This document shows, one piece after another, positions 18,501 to 27,006 of a stretch of DNA of 64,000 nt. Numbering within the stretch: position 1 is the stretch's first letter; the number at the start of each line of letters is the position of its first letter. The translations under genes and the position numbers were made by a program. The notes below the pieces were generated by a model. The model did not search any database. It was given only the letters and a program-made list of their open reading frames with translations, and was not told the origin of the DNA. Source of the stretch: JBCCCJ01 sp039029315 (GTDB taxonomy: Bacteria; Bacteroidota; Bacteroidia; J057); NCBI GenBank assembly GCA_039029315.1, contig JBCCGK010000006.1, forward strand, positions 118,595-182,594, given 5' to 3'.

Positions 18501-19111
18501 GTCCCCAAGCAGATATGCACAGCAGGGTCTTCTGTGAAGGTAGGAGATTCGTTACAAGTAGTATCATTCGGGCGAATGGTGATCCCTCCAATATACATAG
18601 CATCGCTGGCAGCACCGGATGTGATCGCATTGTTTCGACAACAGTTGTCCCATTCCAGCTCATATGTATTACAATTGGCCAGACAGAAATTGTAATCTCG
18701 TGTCCAAATGGCACCAACGACGCCAAAAACGGAAGAATTCAGGTCCGTACAATTACTCACGCCTCCAGGGCACAGCTGTGTTACCTCCTGATAAGACTGC
18801 AAGGTCCAGTTATTGGTCGCAACAGGACTGGAGCATTGCTGACCTGGAAGGTCAGGAATCCCTGTGATCTGAAACCCAAGTCCCGGATCTGGCGGAGGGT
18901 TAGGGCTTACAAAATTAATCGGAACATAGGACCCTCCCAGCATGAATGCACCACCACAATCATAATAGGTGCGGTGATAAATCCTGTAATTACAAGAATC
19001 AATACATTCATAAGTAATTTCTGCTCCCAGGAGGTGAGTAGCTTGGGAAGATTGCATAGAAATTATCATCATGCCTATACAGGCACATGACATCCAGAAA
19101 AACTTCTTCAT
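15587..19111 (-). CDS. Giant T9SS cargo protein with SprB-like repeats, array copy 1
   Basis: A 1,174-aa secreted protein. ATG 19111 begins the signal peptide MKKFFWMSCACIGMMIIS, cleaved near SSQA; upstream sequence to the frame's limit shows a promoter instead. Order: a cysteine-rich N-terminal region starting THLLGAEITYEC with paired-Cys blocks (WDNCCRNNAITSG) to about residue 430; two SprB-type repeats (GGVPPYTFLWNTG, GGSAPYTFDWSNG); an SdrD-B-like segment (YYDLNGNCVQDTNELG); a CARDB/DUF11-like region; a DUF7619-like domain from SYDPNDKQVSPTGFGE to YFDFNDPIITNEVVNTIY; a PKD domain (WIWDFGDGNYSTDPSPKHTY); and a type A sorting domain (VVPNPFSQQTRI...YTGKLMIE). It would be exported through T9SS and attached or released at the surface. 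Its own promoter and the upstream gene's hairpin make it a separate unit. Confidence 0.88.
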   Translation of the reverse strand: MKKFFWMSCACIGMMIISMQSSQATHLLGAEITYECIDSCNYRIYHRTYYDCGGAFMLGGSYVPINFVSPNPPPDPGLGFQITGIPDLPGQQCSSPVATNNWTLQSYQEVTQLCPGGVSNCTDLNSSVFGVVGAIWTRDYNFCLANCNTYELEWDNCCRNNAITSGAASDAMYIGGITIRPNDTTCNESPTFTEDPAVHICLGTSTAVPQGGVDPEGDSLVYSLTSCFDNPGIPAGYNLGYSPQTPLGPHWSVNLDPITGWLTFVPDSLASLEVGILCVRVDEYRNGVQVGSLVRDLQIIVTTCDTGQAPVTSPIQLVNGGQALSANSVGACPGTPITFKVAALDPNVNDSLTLSSSISQVLSGAQIVISGSNPAVMEVTWTPDSSDINQIYPFVLSAYDETCPYPLHTLETYYVDVSGPCLGAITMDTQCNDSTGSIDLTVHGGVPPYTFLWNTGATTEDLNNLPPGTYWVDVTDSAGTLSLSDTFYINANELALVPSITPPDCDGNGGQIDVQVFGGSAPYTFDWSNGSQSNPLTGILPGGYSVTVTDVNGCPQHEVYFLESPDSCFVSVSGTAYYDLNGNCVQDTNELGIAYMFIEITPGSATFTDANGNYTVHVDTGAYVFEAQPAPSMYLSPLCPTNGQHSLTLGTYSSDTTGVDFAMDVIPVQDLRISGSFVGWNNPGFPYVYSLHAYNDGNLPVNATVEFELDSLMSYDSTNVTPVVYDPVAHSLTWQINPMVPGQMEWIKIYGVIDSTASIGDSLTTIATIHPIPGDTTPGNNVFVDVSSTVGSYDPNDKQVSPTGFGEEGFIEAHENEMVYTIRFQNTGNFPAQFVVIRDTIHPNLNIGSYRQMNHSHVYTLDVEEDSILVFTFANINLPDSASDPAGSQGHISFQLNHQGSLELGDQITNSSAIYFDFNDPIITNEVVNTIYSPMALDFLADVKLCPGDSIMAVLAQTGLAPYSYEWNTGAQGNNNTEINYPTAVSTPGFYTLTITDALGISVSDSIDVDVTQLPVGSFGTDIQGLQVEFTDSSLHADTWIWDFGDGNYSTDPSPKHTYAASGTFNGKLIVSNSCGVDTVLFSIPLTTGIEDVFGRSVKVVPNPFSQQTRIQFSNPAQRVFEIVVMDVRGKEVRRFEGVRTTEIVLNREELGAGLYLFQITGKLNRYTGKLMIE

Positions 19112-19163
19112 GGTAAAGTAGATGTGTTTAGGTAAATATTCAGAAAAGTGTAGTGATGAAGTA

Positions 19164-19195
19164 GGAAAATAGACAGGAAAAAGGAGAGTCGCAAG
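19164..19195 (-). promoter_or_regulatory. Promoter of cargo copy 1
   Basis: On the minus strand TTG (19192-19194) lies 20 bases before TATTTTCC (19164-19171), 52 bases ahead of the ATG. The same arrangement, with a shared TTTCCTGTCTA core, precedes cargo copy 3 (26656-26687), which supports it although the -7 element is off consensus (TAnnTTCC). Confidence 0.4.
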
Positions 19196-19448
19196 TTTCA
19201 AACTCAAAAATTCTTATCATTTTCTACTGACTATGAGGAAGTTACGAAATGACTTCTCTCCTTTTCTTACCTTTTATCTTTTCATATTTTTCATCTTTCC
19301 TAAGATTTCAATTTCAATAGATTATCTAAAAAAATGATCTTGAATAGGAAATACTCAGCTGTTTCCTCATTCTTTCAGAGGTCAGCCTAGATAAGCCTCT
19401 GAATAACAAGGATTCCGCCTATCTATTCTTTTTTTCTTCAGCAAATCA

Positions 19449-19498
19449 GGAGAATCCAGGCAGAAAGTGTTTCCATCAATCTCTGCCTCGGATTCTCC
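19449..19498 (-). terminator. Hairpin after cargo copy 2
   Basis: Arms 19449-19464 and 19482-19498 (outer GGAGAATCC, inner GGCAGA, one bulged base) form a 16-bp stem 14 bases past the copy 2 stop. No T-run follows directly on the minus strand. An equivalent hairpin with the same GGAGAAT outer stem follows copy 4 at 26943-26994. The remaining sequence of 19112-19511 holds the copy 1 promoter and no gene. Confidence 0.5.
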
Positions 19499-19511
19499 CC
19501 TTTTATCCAAC

Positions 19512-22500
19512 TTATTTTATCAGAAGTTTGCCAGAATAATATTTTTCATTTCCCGATAGATGAAAAAGATAAATTCCCTGACTCAAGTCATCTCTATGGA
19601 ATACCGTTTCTTCTGAGCTAAGATTCCTAAGCTCCCAAACGATTTGACCTTGAAGATTTAATACGGTTAATGTGAAGGGTTCTTTGTTCGGATTCGCAAA
19701 TTGAATGGTGGTCTGAAGCGAAAATGGATTTGGGATAATCTGAACAGAACGCTGAAATTCATCCTCAATAGATGTTGTCAGGAATACTGGAATGTCTGTG
19801 ATATCAGATCCACAGGGATTATTGACAAAAAGTTGAGCCTGATAAGGGCCTTCGCTTGTATAGGTATGGACGGGGGCAAGATCCGCACTTCCTGTCCCAT
19901 CGCCAAAATCCCACCACCTGCTCTGCGAATGTGAAGAAGAATCCATAAACTGTACTGTTAAGCCCTGAATATCCGTAGTTGCCATCGCTACTGGTGTTGG
20001 GAGCACCTCCACATACACACTGTCCAGCATCTCAATCCCCAGGGCATCTACCACACGAAGTCTGTACACGCCGGAAGAATCGATGGCAAAGGACGAGGAG
20101 CTATCTGCACTCGACATGCCTGCTCCATCATTCCAGCTATAATGAAAGGGTGGCAAGCCTTGTTGAAGAAGATGAGCATGGATGTCCTCTCCCTCACACA
20201 GCACAGAATCCAGATCGAATGCCACACTCATCGGGGAATATATGGTATTGAGCACCTCATTGGTAATGATGGGTTCATTGAAATCAAAATAGATGGCGGC
20301 AGAATTGGTGATTTGATCGCCCAGGGAAAGTGTTCCATTGTGTTCGAGGCTGAAACTGACCATTCCCTGGCTACCAGTCGGATCGCTGGCAGAATCTGGC
20401 AGATTGATATTGGCAAAGGTAAAGACCAGAATGCTGTCTTCCTCCACATTCAGGGAATAGACATGGCTGTGCGTCTTGGGTCGATAGGTTCTGAGATCCA
20501 AATTGGGATGAACCGTATCGCGAATCACAACATATTGAGCAGGGAAATTTCCGACATTTTGAAAGCGAATGGTATAACGCATTTCATTTTCATGGGCTTG
20601 AATAAAACCTTCTTCCCCGAATCCTGCTGGACGAACCTGCTTGTCATTGGGATCATAAGGCCCCAGTACTATACCAGTATCCAAAAACACATTGTTCAAG
20701 GGGGTAGAATCGCCGACTATAGGAGAAATCTGTGAGAGGATTGATAAATTATTTCCAATCGAAGCAGTAGTATCGATGATCCCATAAATTTTAATTCCCT
20801 GTGCATGTCCTGGAATCATTGGATGGATTTGCCAACTGACTGTATGCGTCACCGGATCATATGTCATCGGTCCGAAATTGCTACCACCATATATCATCAG
20901 GGAATCAAGTTTCACCTCCACTGTCGCATTAAGCGAGAAGTTGCCAGTATTATAGATATGAATCCAATACAAATAGGATATGCCTGGGCTGGCCGCACTT
21001 AAAAGTGATCCTGTTATTTGTAAATCTTGCACAGGAATTAACTTCATAGCGAAATCAAGCCCAGAACTATCTGCATTGTATGTAGACAGGTTGAGGATAT
21101 GTTCACCATTAAAAGGACAAATTGGCTGCAAATAGCTTCCACTAGTTGGTTGGGCTTTCAGGATATAGCTCCCTGTGTCCACCTGTATACTATAGTTGCC
21201 ATTCACATCAGTAAAGGTAGAGTATCCAGGGCTTAGCTCGATGAACAGATATGGAATTCCCAACTCTCCAGGGTCCTGAGTACAATTCATGTTCAGGTCA
21301 TAATATGCCTTTCCACTGACCTCAACAAAGCAACTATCCGGGGAGTCAAGGAAAAAGACTTCCTGTTTGGGACAGGCATTGGCATCTTCTACCAAAACTG
21401 AATATCCTCCTGGAGATAAGCCAGTGATCTGATTGTTTTGGGACCCTGTATTCCATTGAAAGCTATAAGGCATCAAGCCCCCGGAAGGAATCAACTCTAT
21501 TTCGCCTCCATTTCCGTCACAGTCTGGTGAAAGAAAGATAGGGTTCAATAAAATATCAGTCGAATTTATAAAAAAGGTATCCGTGTGTAGCAATCCCCCT
21601 GTTCCATCCCAAATATCCACCCAATAGGTCCCCGGGATCAGATTGGATAGATCTTCTGTCATGGCTCCTGTATTCCATTGATAGGTATAAGGAGGGATCC
21701 CCCCCCAAACGATCAGGTCAATGACTCCTGTACTATCATTACATGCTGTATCAGTAGTCAGAGCACCGACACAAGAATCGGAAACTGAAATGAAGTTGGA
21801 TGACATACTATACATGGGATATGGACAGGATTCATCATAGACCCCTAATAAAAGTTCAATCACCCGATTGGCATCTGAAGAATCAGGAGTCCACATCACC
21901 TCCAGAACAATGGGGTTACTTCCTGATATATTTACCTGCGCAGAAGGAAGGGTTTGGTTTAAGCCATGCACCAAGGTCAGGGTTTGTGAAACGTCTGGGT
22001 CATAACTGACAATCTCAAAATGCAGGGGTATTCCTGGACAAGCTTCCAAGGTATCATACGAGATCCCCTGCCCACCATTGAGCAATTGAATATCCCCAAT
22101 GACTGGCTGTCCGGAAGTGTCGCAAGCCAGGATTGTTACCTGAATATCACGTGTGATCGATCCAATCAAGTTCCCATTTCTGTATTCATCCACCCGGATA
22201 CACATCACTCCGACCTCCAGACTTGCCAAAGAATCAGGAACGAAGGTCAACCAACCCGTAGCAGGATCCAGATTGACTGCCCAATGCGGTCCCAAAGGAG
22301 CCTGTGCGCCATATCCAGGCAAATAAGAAACCGGCTGAGATGGCTGAGATAAACAATTGGTCAGAGAATAGACCAGGGAATCTCCTTCCTGATCTATAGC
22401 TCCTTGCGAAATCGAAGTAGGAGCATGTTGACATATGGTAACAGAAGGATCTTCCAAAAATGAAGGAGAACCATTGCAAATGGTATCTGGATAGATGCTG

Positions 22501-23033
22501 ACTCCGCTTAGGACAAGTGCATTTGATAGACCTGTAGAGGTAATAATTGCACTTCGACAACAATTTGCCCAGGAAATATCATATTGATCACAATCGGTAT
22601 TACAAAAATCATAATCCCTATAATAAGATACCAAAGCAACTCCATGAACGCCAAACAGGGTAGCATTGGGATCGAAACAATTACTAACAACTGTCGGACA
22701 AAGCTGTGTCACCTCTTCATAGGTTTCCAAGGTCCAGGAGCCCAAAGCTATAGGGCTCGTACATCCTTGACCTGGTGAGTTAGGTATTCCTGTGATGAAA
22801 TTCATCGGATTAGTGAATCCTGGGGGATTAGGATTAACGGTATCAATGGGGACAAATGAGGATATTCCAAACCCTCCACAATCATAATAATTGTTAACAT
22901 AAATCCGATAGGTACAGGAATCGACACAGGAATAGGAAATTTCGGCCCCTAGAATGTGAGTGGCATAAACATCTAGGCCGCTTCCGATCAGGATTGAACA
23001 GATCAGAAAAAGAGGAAATAGTAATTGTTTCAT
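19512..23033 (-). CDS. Giant T9SS cargo protein with SprB-like repeats, array copy 2
   Basis: A 1,173-aa paralogue of copy 1 with the same domain order. ATG 23033 gives signal peptide MKQLLFPLFLICSILIGSG, and the mature protein begins near YATHILGAEISYSC. It has the cysteine block WANCCRSAIITS, SprB-type repeats (GGIPPYTYQWNTG, GGLMPYSFQWNTG), the segment YYDLNMNCTQDPGELG, GPYDPNDKQVRPAGFGEEG in the DUF7619-like domain, a PKD domain (WWDFGDGTGSADLAPVHTY) and a sorting domain ending LFHLSGNEKYYSGKLLIK. Its C-terminal tail matches copy 4 best, not its neighbour copy 1. It starts only 54 bases after the copy 3 stop, without a terminator, so copies 3 and 2 are probably one transcript. Confidence 0.88.
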   Translation of the reverse strand: MKQLLFPLFLICSILIGSGLDVYATHILGAEISYSCVDSCTYRIYVNNYYDCGGFGISSFVPIDTVNPNPPGFTNPMNFITGIPNSPGQGCTSPIALGSWTLETYEEVTQLCPTVVSNCFDPNATLFGVHGVALVSYYRDYDFCNTDCDQYDISWANCCRSAIITSTGLSNALVLSGVSIYPDTICNGSPSFLEDPSVTICQHAPTSISQGAIDQEGDSLVYSLTNCLSQPSQPVSYLPGYGAQAPLGPHWAVNLDPATGWLTFVPDSLASLEVGVMCIRVDEYRNGNLIGSITRDIQVTILACDTSGQPVIGDIQLLNGGQGISYDTLEACPGIPLHFEIVSYDPDVSQTLTLVHGLNQTLPSAQVNISGSNPIVLEVMWTPDSSDANRVIELLLGVYDESCPYPMYSMSSNFISVSDSCVGALTTDTACNDSTGVIDLIVWGGIPPYTYQWNTGAMTEDLSNLIPGTYWVDIWDGTGGLLHTDTFFINSTDILLNPIFLSPDCDGNGGEIELIPSGGLMPYSFQWNTGSQNNQITGLSPGGYSVLVEDANACPKQEVFFLDSPDSCFVEVSGKAYYDLNMNCTQDPGELGIPYLFIELSPGYSTFTDVNGNYSIQVDTGSYILKAQPTSGSYLQPICPFNGEHILNLSTYNADSSGLDFAMKLIPVQDLQITGSLLSAASPGISYLYWIHIYNTGNFSLNATVEVKLDSLMIYGGSNFGPMTYDPVTHTVSWQIHPMIPGHAQGIKIYGIIDTTASIGNNLSILSQISPIVGDSTPLNNVFLDTGIVLGPYDPNDKQVRPAGFGEEGFIQAHENEMRYTIRFQNVGNFPAQYVVIRDTVHPNLDLRTYRPKTHSHVYSLNVEEDSILVFTFANINLPDSASDPTGSQGMVSFSLEHNGTLSLGDQITNSAAIYFDFNEPIITNEVLNTIYSPMSVAFDLDSVLCEGEDIHAHLLQQGLPPFHYSWNDGAGMSSADSSSSFAIDSSGVYRLRVVDALGIEMLDSVYVEVLPTPVAMATTDIQGLTVQFMDSSSHSQSRWWDFGDGTGSADLAPVHTYTSEGPYQAQLFVNNPCGSDITDIPVFLTTSIEDEFQRSVQIIPNPFSLQTTIQFANPNKEPFTLTVLNLQGQIVWELRNLSSEETVFHRDDLSQGIYLFHLSGNEKYYSGKLLIK

Positions 23034-23087
23034 GGAAATGGGATTTAGCACGTGTATAATAGCAGTGAACTCGTATGTGCTATCCAG

Positions 23088-26000
23088 TTAGTCAATCAAT
23101 AACTTCCCCGTATAGCTCAAGCTTGCATTCCTCAATCGGAAGACATACAATCCGGAGCTTAAATTGGATCGGTTGACAAGCACTTCATCCGTTTGAACAG
23201 CTGCATATCGTCGGATTACTTTTCCTTGCACATCCAGGATGATAAGCTCAAATCGCTCTTGAGTGGGATTGCTGAATCGGATGCGGGTCTGCCTGGAAAA
23301 TGGATTGGGAAGGACTTCGACAGATTGCGCAAATGTGGTTTCCAGACCAGTTGTGAGATTCAGGTCCAAAAGCAGTGTATCTGCCCCGCAGGCATTGTTC
23401 ACAATCAAGCGGATGGAATATTCTCCTTCTTCGGAATAAAGATGGGAGGGAGAAGCGCTAGTTGACGTATCCCCATCCCCAAAGTCCCAGAGCCAGGAAT
23501 CTGCATGCAAGGATGCATCTATCATTTCTACTTGCAAACCTTGAATATCCATCGTCGCCTGCGCAATCGGAACTTGTTGTACTGGTACAAAGAGGCTATC
23601 TGTCACGATGATCCCTAATGCATCTTCTACTGTCAAAGAATATAAGCCTGGGTTGTTGACTTCTGTGGGATACATGATCTCCGATTGATTGGAATCCTGC
23701 ACCCCTGTATTCCACCAATATCGAAAGGGAGCCAAGCCTGTCTCTACCAACATCCCCACAATCGAGTCTCCGGGACACAATTCTTCATCCAACACAAAAT
23801 CCAAAGCCATAGGCTGATAAATTGTATTCACCACTTCATTCGTAATTACCGGATCGTTGAAATCAAAGTAGATAGCGGCAGAATTCCTGATTTCTTCTCC
23901 GAGGGCCAACATTCCTTCATGCAGCATCTTGAATTGCACAAATCCCTGGCTCCCAGCAGGATCACTGGTAGAATCTGGCAAATCAATGTCTGCAAAGGTG
24001 AACACCAATATGCTGTCTTCCTCTACTGCCAGGGTATAGGAATGGCTATGTGCCAACGCTTGAAAACTACTCAGGTCCAGATTGTGATGGATGGTATCTC
24101 TGAGCACAACATATTGTGCAGGGAAATTCCCGGTATTTTGAAAGCGAATGGTATAGAGCATCTCCTTCTCATGGGCCTGGATGAATCCTTCCTCTCCAAA
24201 GCCAGTTGGCGAGACTTGCTTGTCATTCGGATCATATGAAGCCACGATCGGAATCGTATCCAGAAATACATTGTTTCCTGGAGTTGTATCTCCTATAATG
24301 GGCGTAAGACTTGCTGCCAGATCCATCAATGTCCCTAACATCGCTGTGCTGTCAATGATTCCATGAATCTGAATCGAGACCCACTGTGCTGGCTGCATCA
24401 GACCAAGATCGTAGAGCAAGGAATGTGAAGTTGAATCATAGGTAAATGGGCTAGTATTCGTACTCCAAAATTCCATCAAGGAATCCAGTTCCACTTCCAG
24501 GTCAGCATTGGCACTCACATTTCCGGCATTATATACATAGAAATAGAGGATAAAAGGGGTGCCTGGCACAGCACTCCCCATGCCACCATTGACTGTTAAA
24601 TCCTGCACAGGGATGATTTCCATTGCAAGATCGATCCCCGTCGTATCGTCAAAATAGGATGAGAAAGAGAGATGATGTTGACCGCTTCCGGGACAGACTG
24701 GCCCCCAAAAGCTTCCCGCAGCAGGAAGAGCCTCCACCACATAACTTCCGGTATCCACTGAGACAGTATAATGCCCATTTGCATCTGTAAAAGTAGCTGA
24801 ACCTGGATTGATTTCTACATACATATAGGGGATGCCCAGCTCTGTTGAATCTTGTATACAATTCCCATTATCATCATGAAAGACCGTTCCACTGACTGAT
24901 ACCTGGCAACTATCTGGTGGATCAAGGATAAAGACTTCATGCACCGAACAGCTATTGGAATCTATCACTGTTACCGAATATCCCCCTGGAGACAAACCAC
25001 TTGCCGTGCTTGTTTGGTCTCCATTGCTCCAAAGATATGACAAGGGAGGAGTTCCGCCACTCACTTGCACATCAATCTGTCCGCCTATGCCATCACAATC
25101 CGGTGAGGTTTTTGTAGCACTGAGAATCAAATTGTCAGAATTGATCACAAATGTATCAGTCAAGGTATTGAGGCCAGTAGAATCGGTCACATCTACCCAA
25201 TAGGTCCCTTGTCCCAACTGATGTAGGTTTTCTGTTGTATCTCCGGTATTCCAGAGGAAACTGAGGGGGGCAATCAAGCCAGATATAGTCAAGTCAATGG
25301 ACCCAGTGCTGTCATTGCATACCGTCGGCTGAGTTATTGCTTGTAAACAGCCTCCCTCTACCTGTACATAGAAGTGTTTAGAAGCATACATCACAAAAGG
25401 ACAAGTCTCGTCATAGGCGCTCATGACAAAGAAATATTCTTGCCCTGCGGCTGAAGAGTCTGGTGTCCAATCTATCTGCATGCTCGCCGGATTGGTTCCG
25501 GATACTGTGATTTGCGCCCCTTGTAACACTTGCTCTACGGAACTGGAAAGGGTCAGAATATCCTGAGCATCTGCATCGGTAGCAGTAATTGACATAGTCG
25601 TCGGCACTCCTGGACACACCTTGATGGTATCAGAAGAAAAGCTCTGCCCGCCACTCAGCGCCTGAATCCCTCCAATTGTTGGAACCTGAGAGGAACCCAA
25701 GGAAAATGACACCACACTTACTTCCAAATCTCTCACATATGTGCCGATCAATACACCATCCCTATATTCTTCCACCAAGACACAAATCGGGGCCAGTTCA
25801 TTTTGTGCAAGAGGCCCTGGGTCAAAGCTTATCCAACCAGTATGTGAATCAATGGATACAGACCAGTGAGGTCCAAATGGCGCCTGTGTAGAATAACCCG
25901 TATTATATCCTACTGGCATAGAGGCATTTTGATAACAATCTGTTAAGGAAAATACCAATGAATCTCCATCAGGATCTACGGCTCCGTAAGGAGCAGAGGT

Positions 26001-26624
26001 TGTATTTCCCAAAAAGATGTAGGTGATCGGATCAGGTATAAATACCGGTGCAGTGTTGAAACTAGAGTCATTGAGATGGATCACAACATTGTCCAGAAAT
26101 GTTCCATCATTTGCTGCCCCGGAGGTGACTGCATTGTTTCTACAACAATCACTCCACTCCAATTGATAATCATCACACGTGCTGGCACAAAAATCATATA
26201 CCCTACTCCATTTTGCAGCAGCAACGCCACTGATGAAAGCTTGTAGATCATCACATTTGCTGCTCATACTGGGGCACAATTGTGTTACCTCTGTATAGGA
26301 TTCCAACACCCAATTTCCCACAGTCACTGGATCTGTACAGAGCTGTCCGGGAAAGGTCGGAATTCCTTCGATCTCAAAATTTCCGATGGTCAGAGCTGGT
26401 GCAGGAGGAGGATTCGGAGTACTATAGTTGATCGGGACATATCCCCCAAAACTCATAAAGGCATTGCCGCAATAATAATAGGCACTTTGATAGACTTTGT
26501 AAACACAGGAATCTACATGCTCATAGCTCAGTTCCATGCCCATATAATGGGAGGCCATGGAGGATTGACTTGACAGTAGAAAAATGCTGATGCTAAGCGT
26601 GGCAACCAGATGAGATTGTTTCAT
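23088..26624 (-). CDS. Giant T9SS cargo protein with SprB-like repeats, array copy 3
   Basis: A 1,178-aa paralogue. ATG 26624 gives signal peptide MKQSHLVATLSISIFLLSS with cleavage after SSMA; the frame upstream of it covers the promoter. It shares the N-terminal domain (SHYMGMELSYEHVDSC, WSDCCRNNAVTSG), SprB-type repeats (GGTPPLSYLWSNG), HDDNGNCIQDSTELG, the DUF7619-like block SYDPNDKQVSPTGFGEEG, a PKD domain (WLWDFGDGDTSTSASPSHLY) and the sorting domain (VLPNPFSRQTRIRFSNP...YTGKLLID). The C-terminal 80 residues and the PKD flank (LHADSWLWDFGDG) are closest to copy 1. It is the first gene of a likely two-gene transcript with copy 2. Confidence 0.88.
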   Translation of the reverse strand: MKQSHLVATLSISIFLLSSQSSMASHYMGMELSYEHVDSCVYKVYQSAYYYCGNAFMSFGGYVPINYSTPNPPPAPALTIGNFEIEGIPTFPGQLCTDPVTVGNWVLESYTEVTQLCPSMSSKCDDLQAFISGVAAAKWSRVYDFCASTCDDYQLEWSDCCRNNAVTSGAANDGTFLDNVVIHLNDSSFNTAPVFIPDPITYIFLGNTTSAPYGAVDPDGDSLVFSLTDCYQNASMPVGYNTGYSTQAPFGPHWSVSIDSHTGWISFDPGPLAQNELAPICVLVEEYRDGVLIGTYVRDLEVSVVSFSLGSSQVPTIGGIQALSGGQSFSSDTIKVCPGVPTTMSITATDADAQDILTLSSSVEQVLQGAQITVSGTNPASMQIDWTPDSSAAGQEYFFVMSAYDETCPFVMYASKHFYVQVEGGCLQAITQPTVCNDSTGSIDLTISGLIAPLSFLWNTGDTTENLHQLGQGTYWVDVTDSTGLNTLTDTFVINSDNLILSATKTSPDCDGIGGQIDVQVSGGTPPLSYLWSNGDQTSTASGLSPGGYSVTVIDSNSCSVHEVFILDPPDSCQVSVSGTVFHDDNGNCIQDSTELGIPYMYVEINPGSATFTDANGHYTVSVDTGSYVVEALPAAGSFWGPVCPGSGQHHLSFSSYFDDTTGIDLAMEIIPVQDLTVNGGMGSAVPGTPFILYFYVYNAGNVSANADLEVELDSLMEFWSTNTSPFTYDSTSHSLLYDLGLMQPAQWVSIQIHGIIDSTAMLGTLMDLAASLTPIIGDTTPGNNVFLDTIPIVASYDPNDKQVSPTGFGEEGFIQAHEKEMLYTIRFQNTGNFPAQYVVLRDTIHHNLDLSSFQALAHSHSYTLAVEEDSILVFTFADIDLPDSTSDPAGSQGFVQFKMLHEGMLALGEEIRNSAAIYFDFNDPVITNEVVNTIYQPMALDFVLDEELCPGDSIVGMLVETGLAPFRYWWNTGVQDSNQSEIMYPTEVNNPGLYSLTVEDALGIIVTDSLFVPVQQVPIAQATMDIQGLQVEMIDASLHADSWLWDFGDGDTSTSASPSHLYSEEGEYSIRLIVNNACGADTLLLDLNLTTGLETTFAQSVEVLPNPFSRQTRIRFSNPTQERFELIILDVQGKVIRRYAAVQTDEVLVNRSNLSSGLYVFRLRNASLSYTGKLLID

Positions 26625-26655
26625 GGCAGTGTGTGATGAAGATGATTGTAAAAAA

Positions 26656-26687
26656 GAAATGTAGACAGGAAATGTGAAACGCACAAA
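26656..26687 (-). promoter_or_regulatory. Promoter of cargo copies 3 and 2
   Basis: On the minus strand TTTG (26684-26687) lies 20 bases before TACATTTC (26656-26663), one base off TAnnTTTG, 32 bases ahead of the ATG. Spacing and the intervening TTTCCTGTC match the promoter of copy 1. Confidence 0.45.
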
Positions 26688-26942
26688 TTTCACAAGCAAA
26701 AAAATCCTGCATTCATCCCTGATTATGAACCAATTACAAAACGACTCAAATCGGTTTTCTTACTTTTTTTCCTCCTATATTTTCCTTCATCTTTTAGGCA
26801 TTTCAGATGGTCCTTTGGGGAATCATGCTGATAAATGGATGCAAAGGGCATGCAGATTTTCCCTATAAAAAACAGACTCCTTGGAAGGATGATTGGAATC
26901 ATCTGCGCTTTATATACTTGGGCTTTCGAACTTTCCTCAATT

Positions 26943-26994
26943 GGGAGAATCCAGACATTTCCAAATATAGTTGGTTGCTGTTCTGAATTCTCCC
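26943..26994 (-). terminator. Hairpin after cargo copy 4
   Basis: Outer arms GGGAGAAT (26943-26950) and ATTCTCCC (26987-26994), extended inward through CCAGA and TCTGA with a mismatch, lie 13 bases past the copy 4 stop. They are clearly related to the hairpin after copy 2. The rest of 26625-27006 resembles 19112-19511 over long stretches and contains no gene. Confidence 0.45.
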
Positions 26995-27006
26995 CTTTTA
27001 TTTATC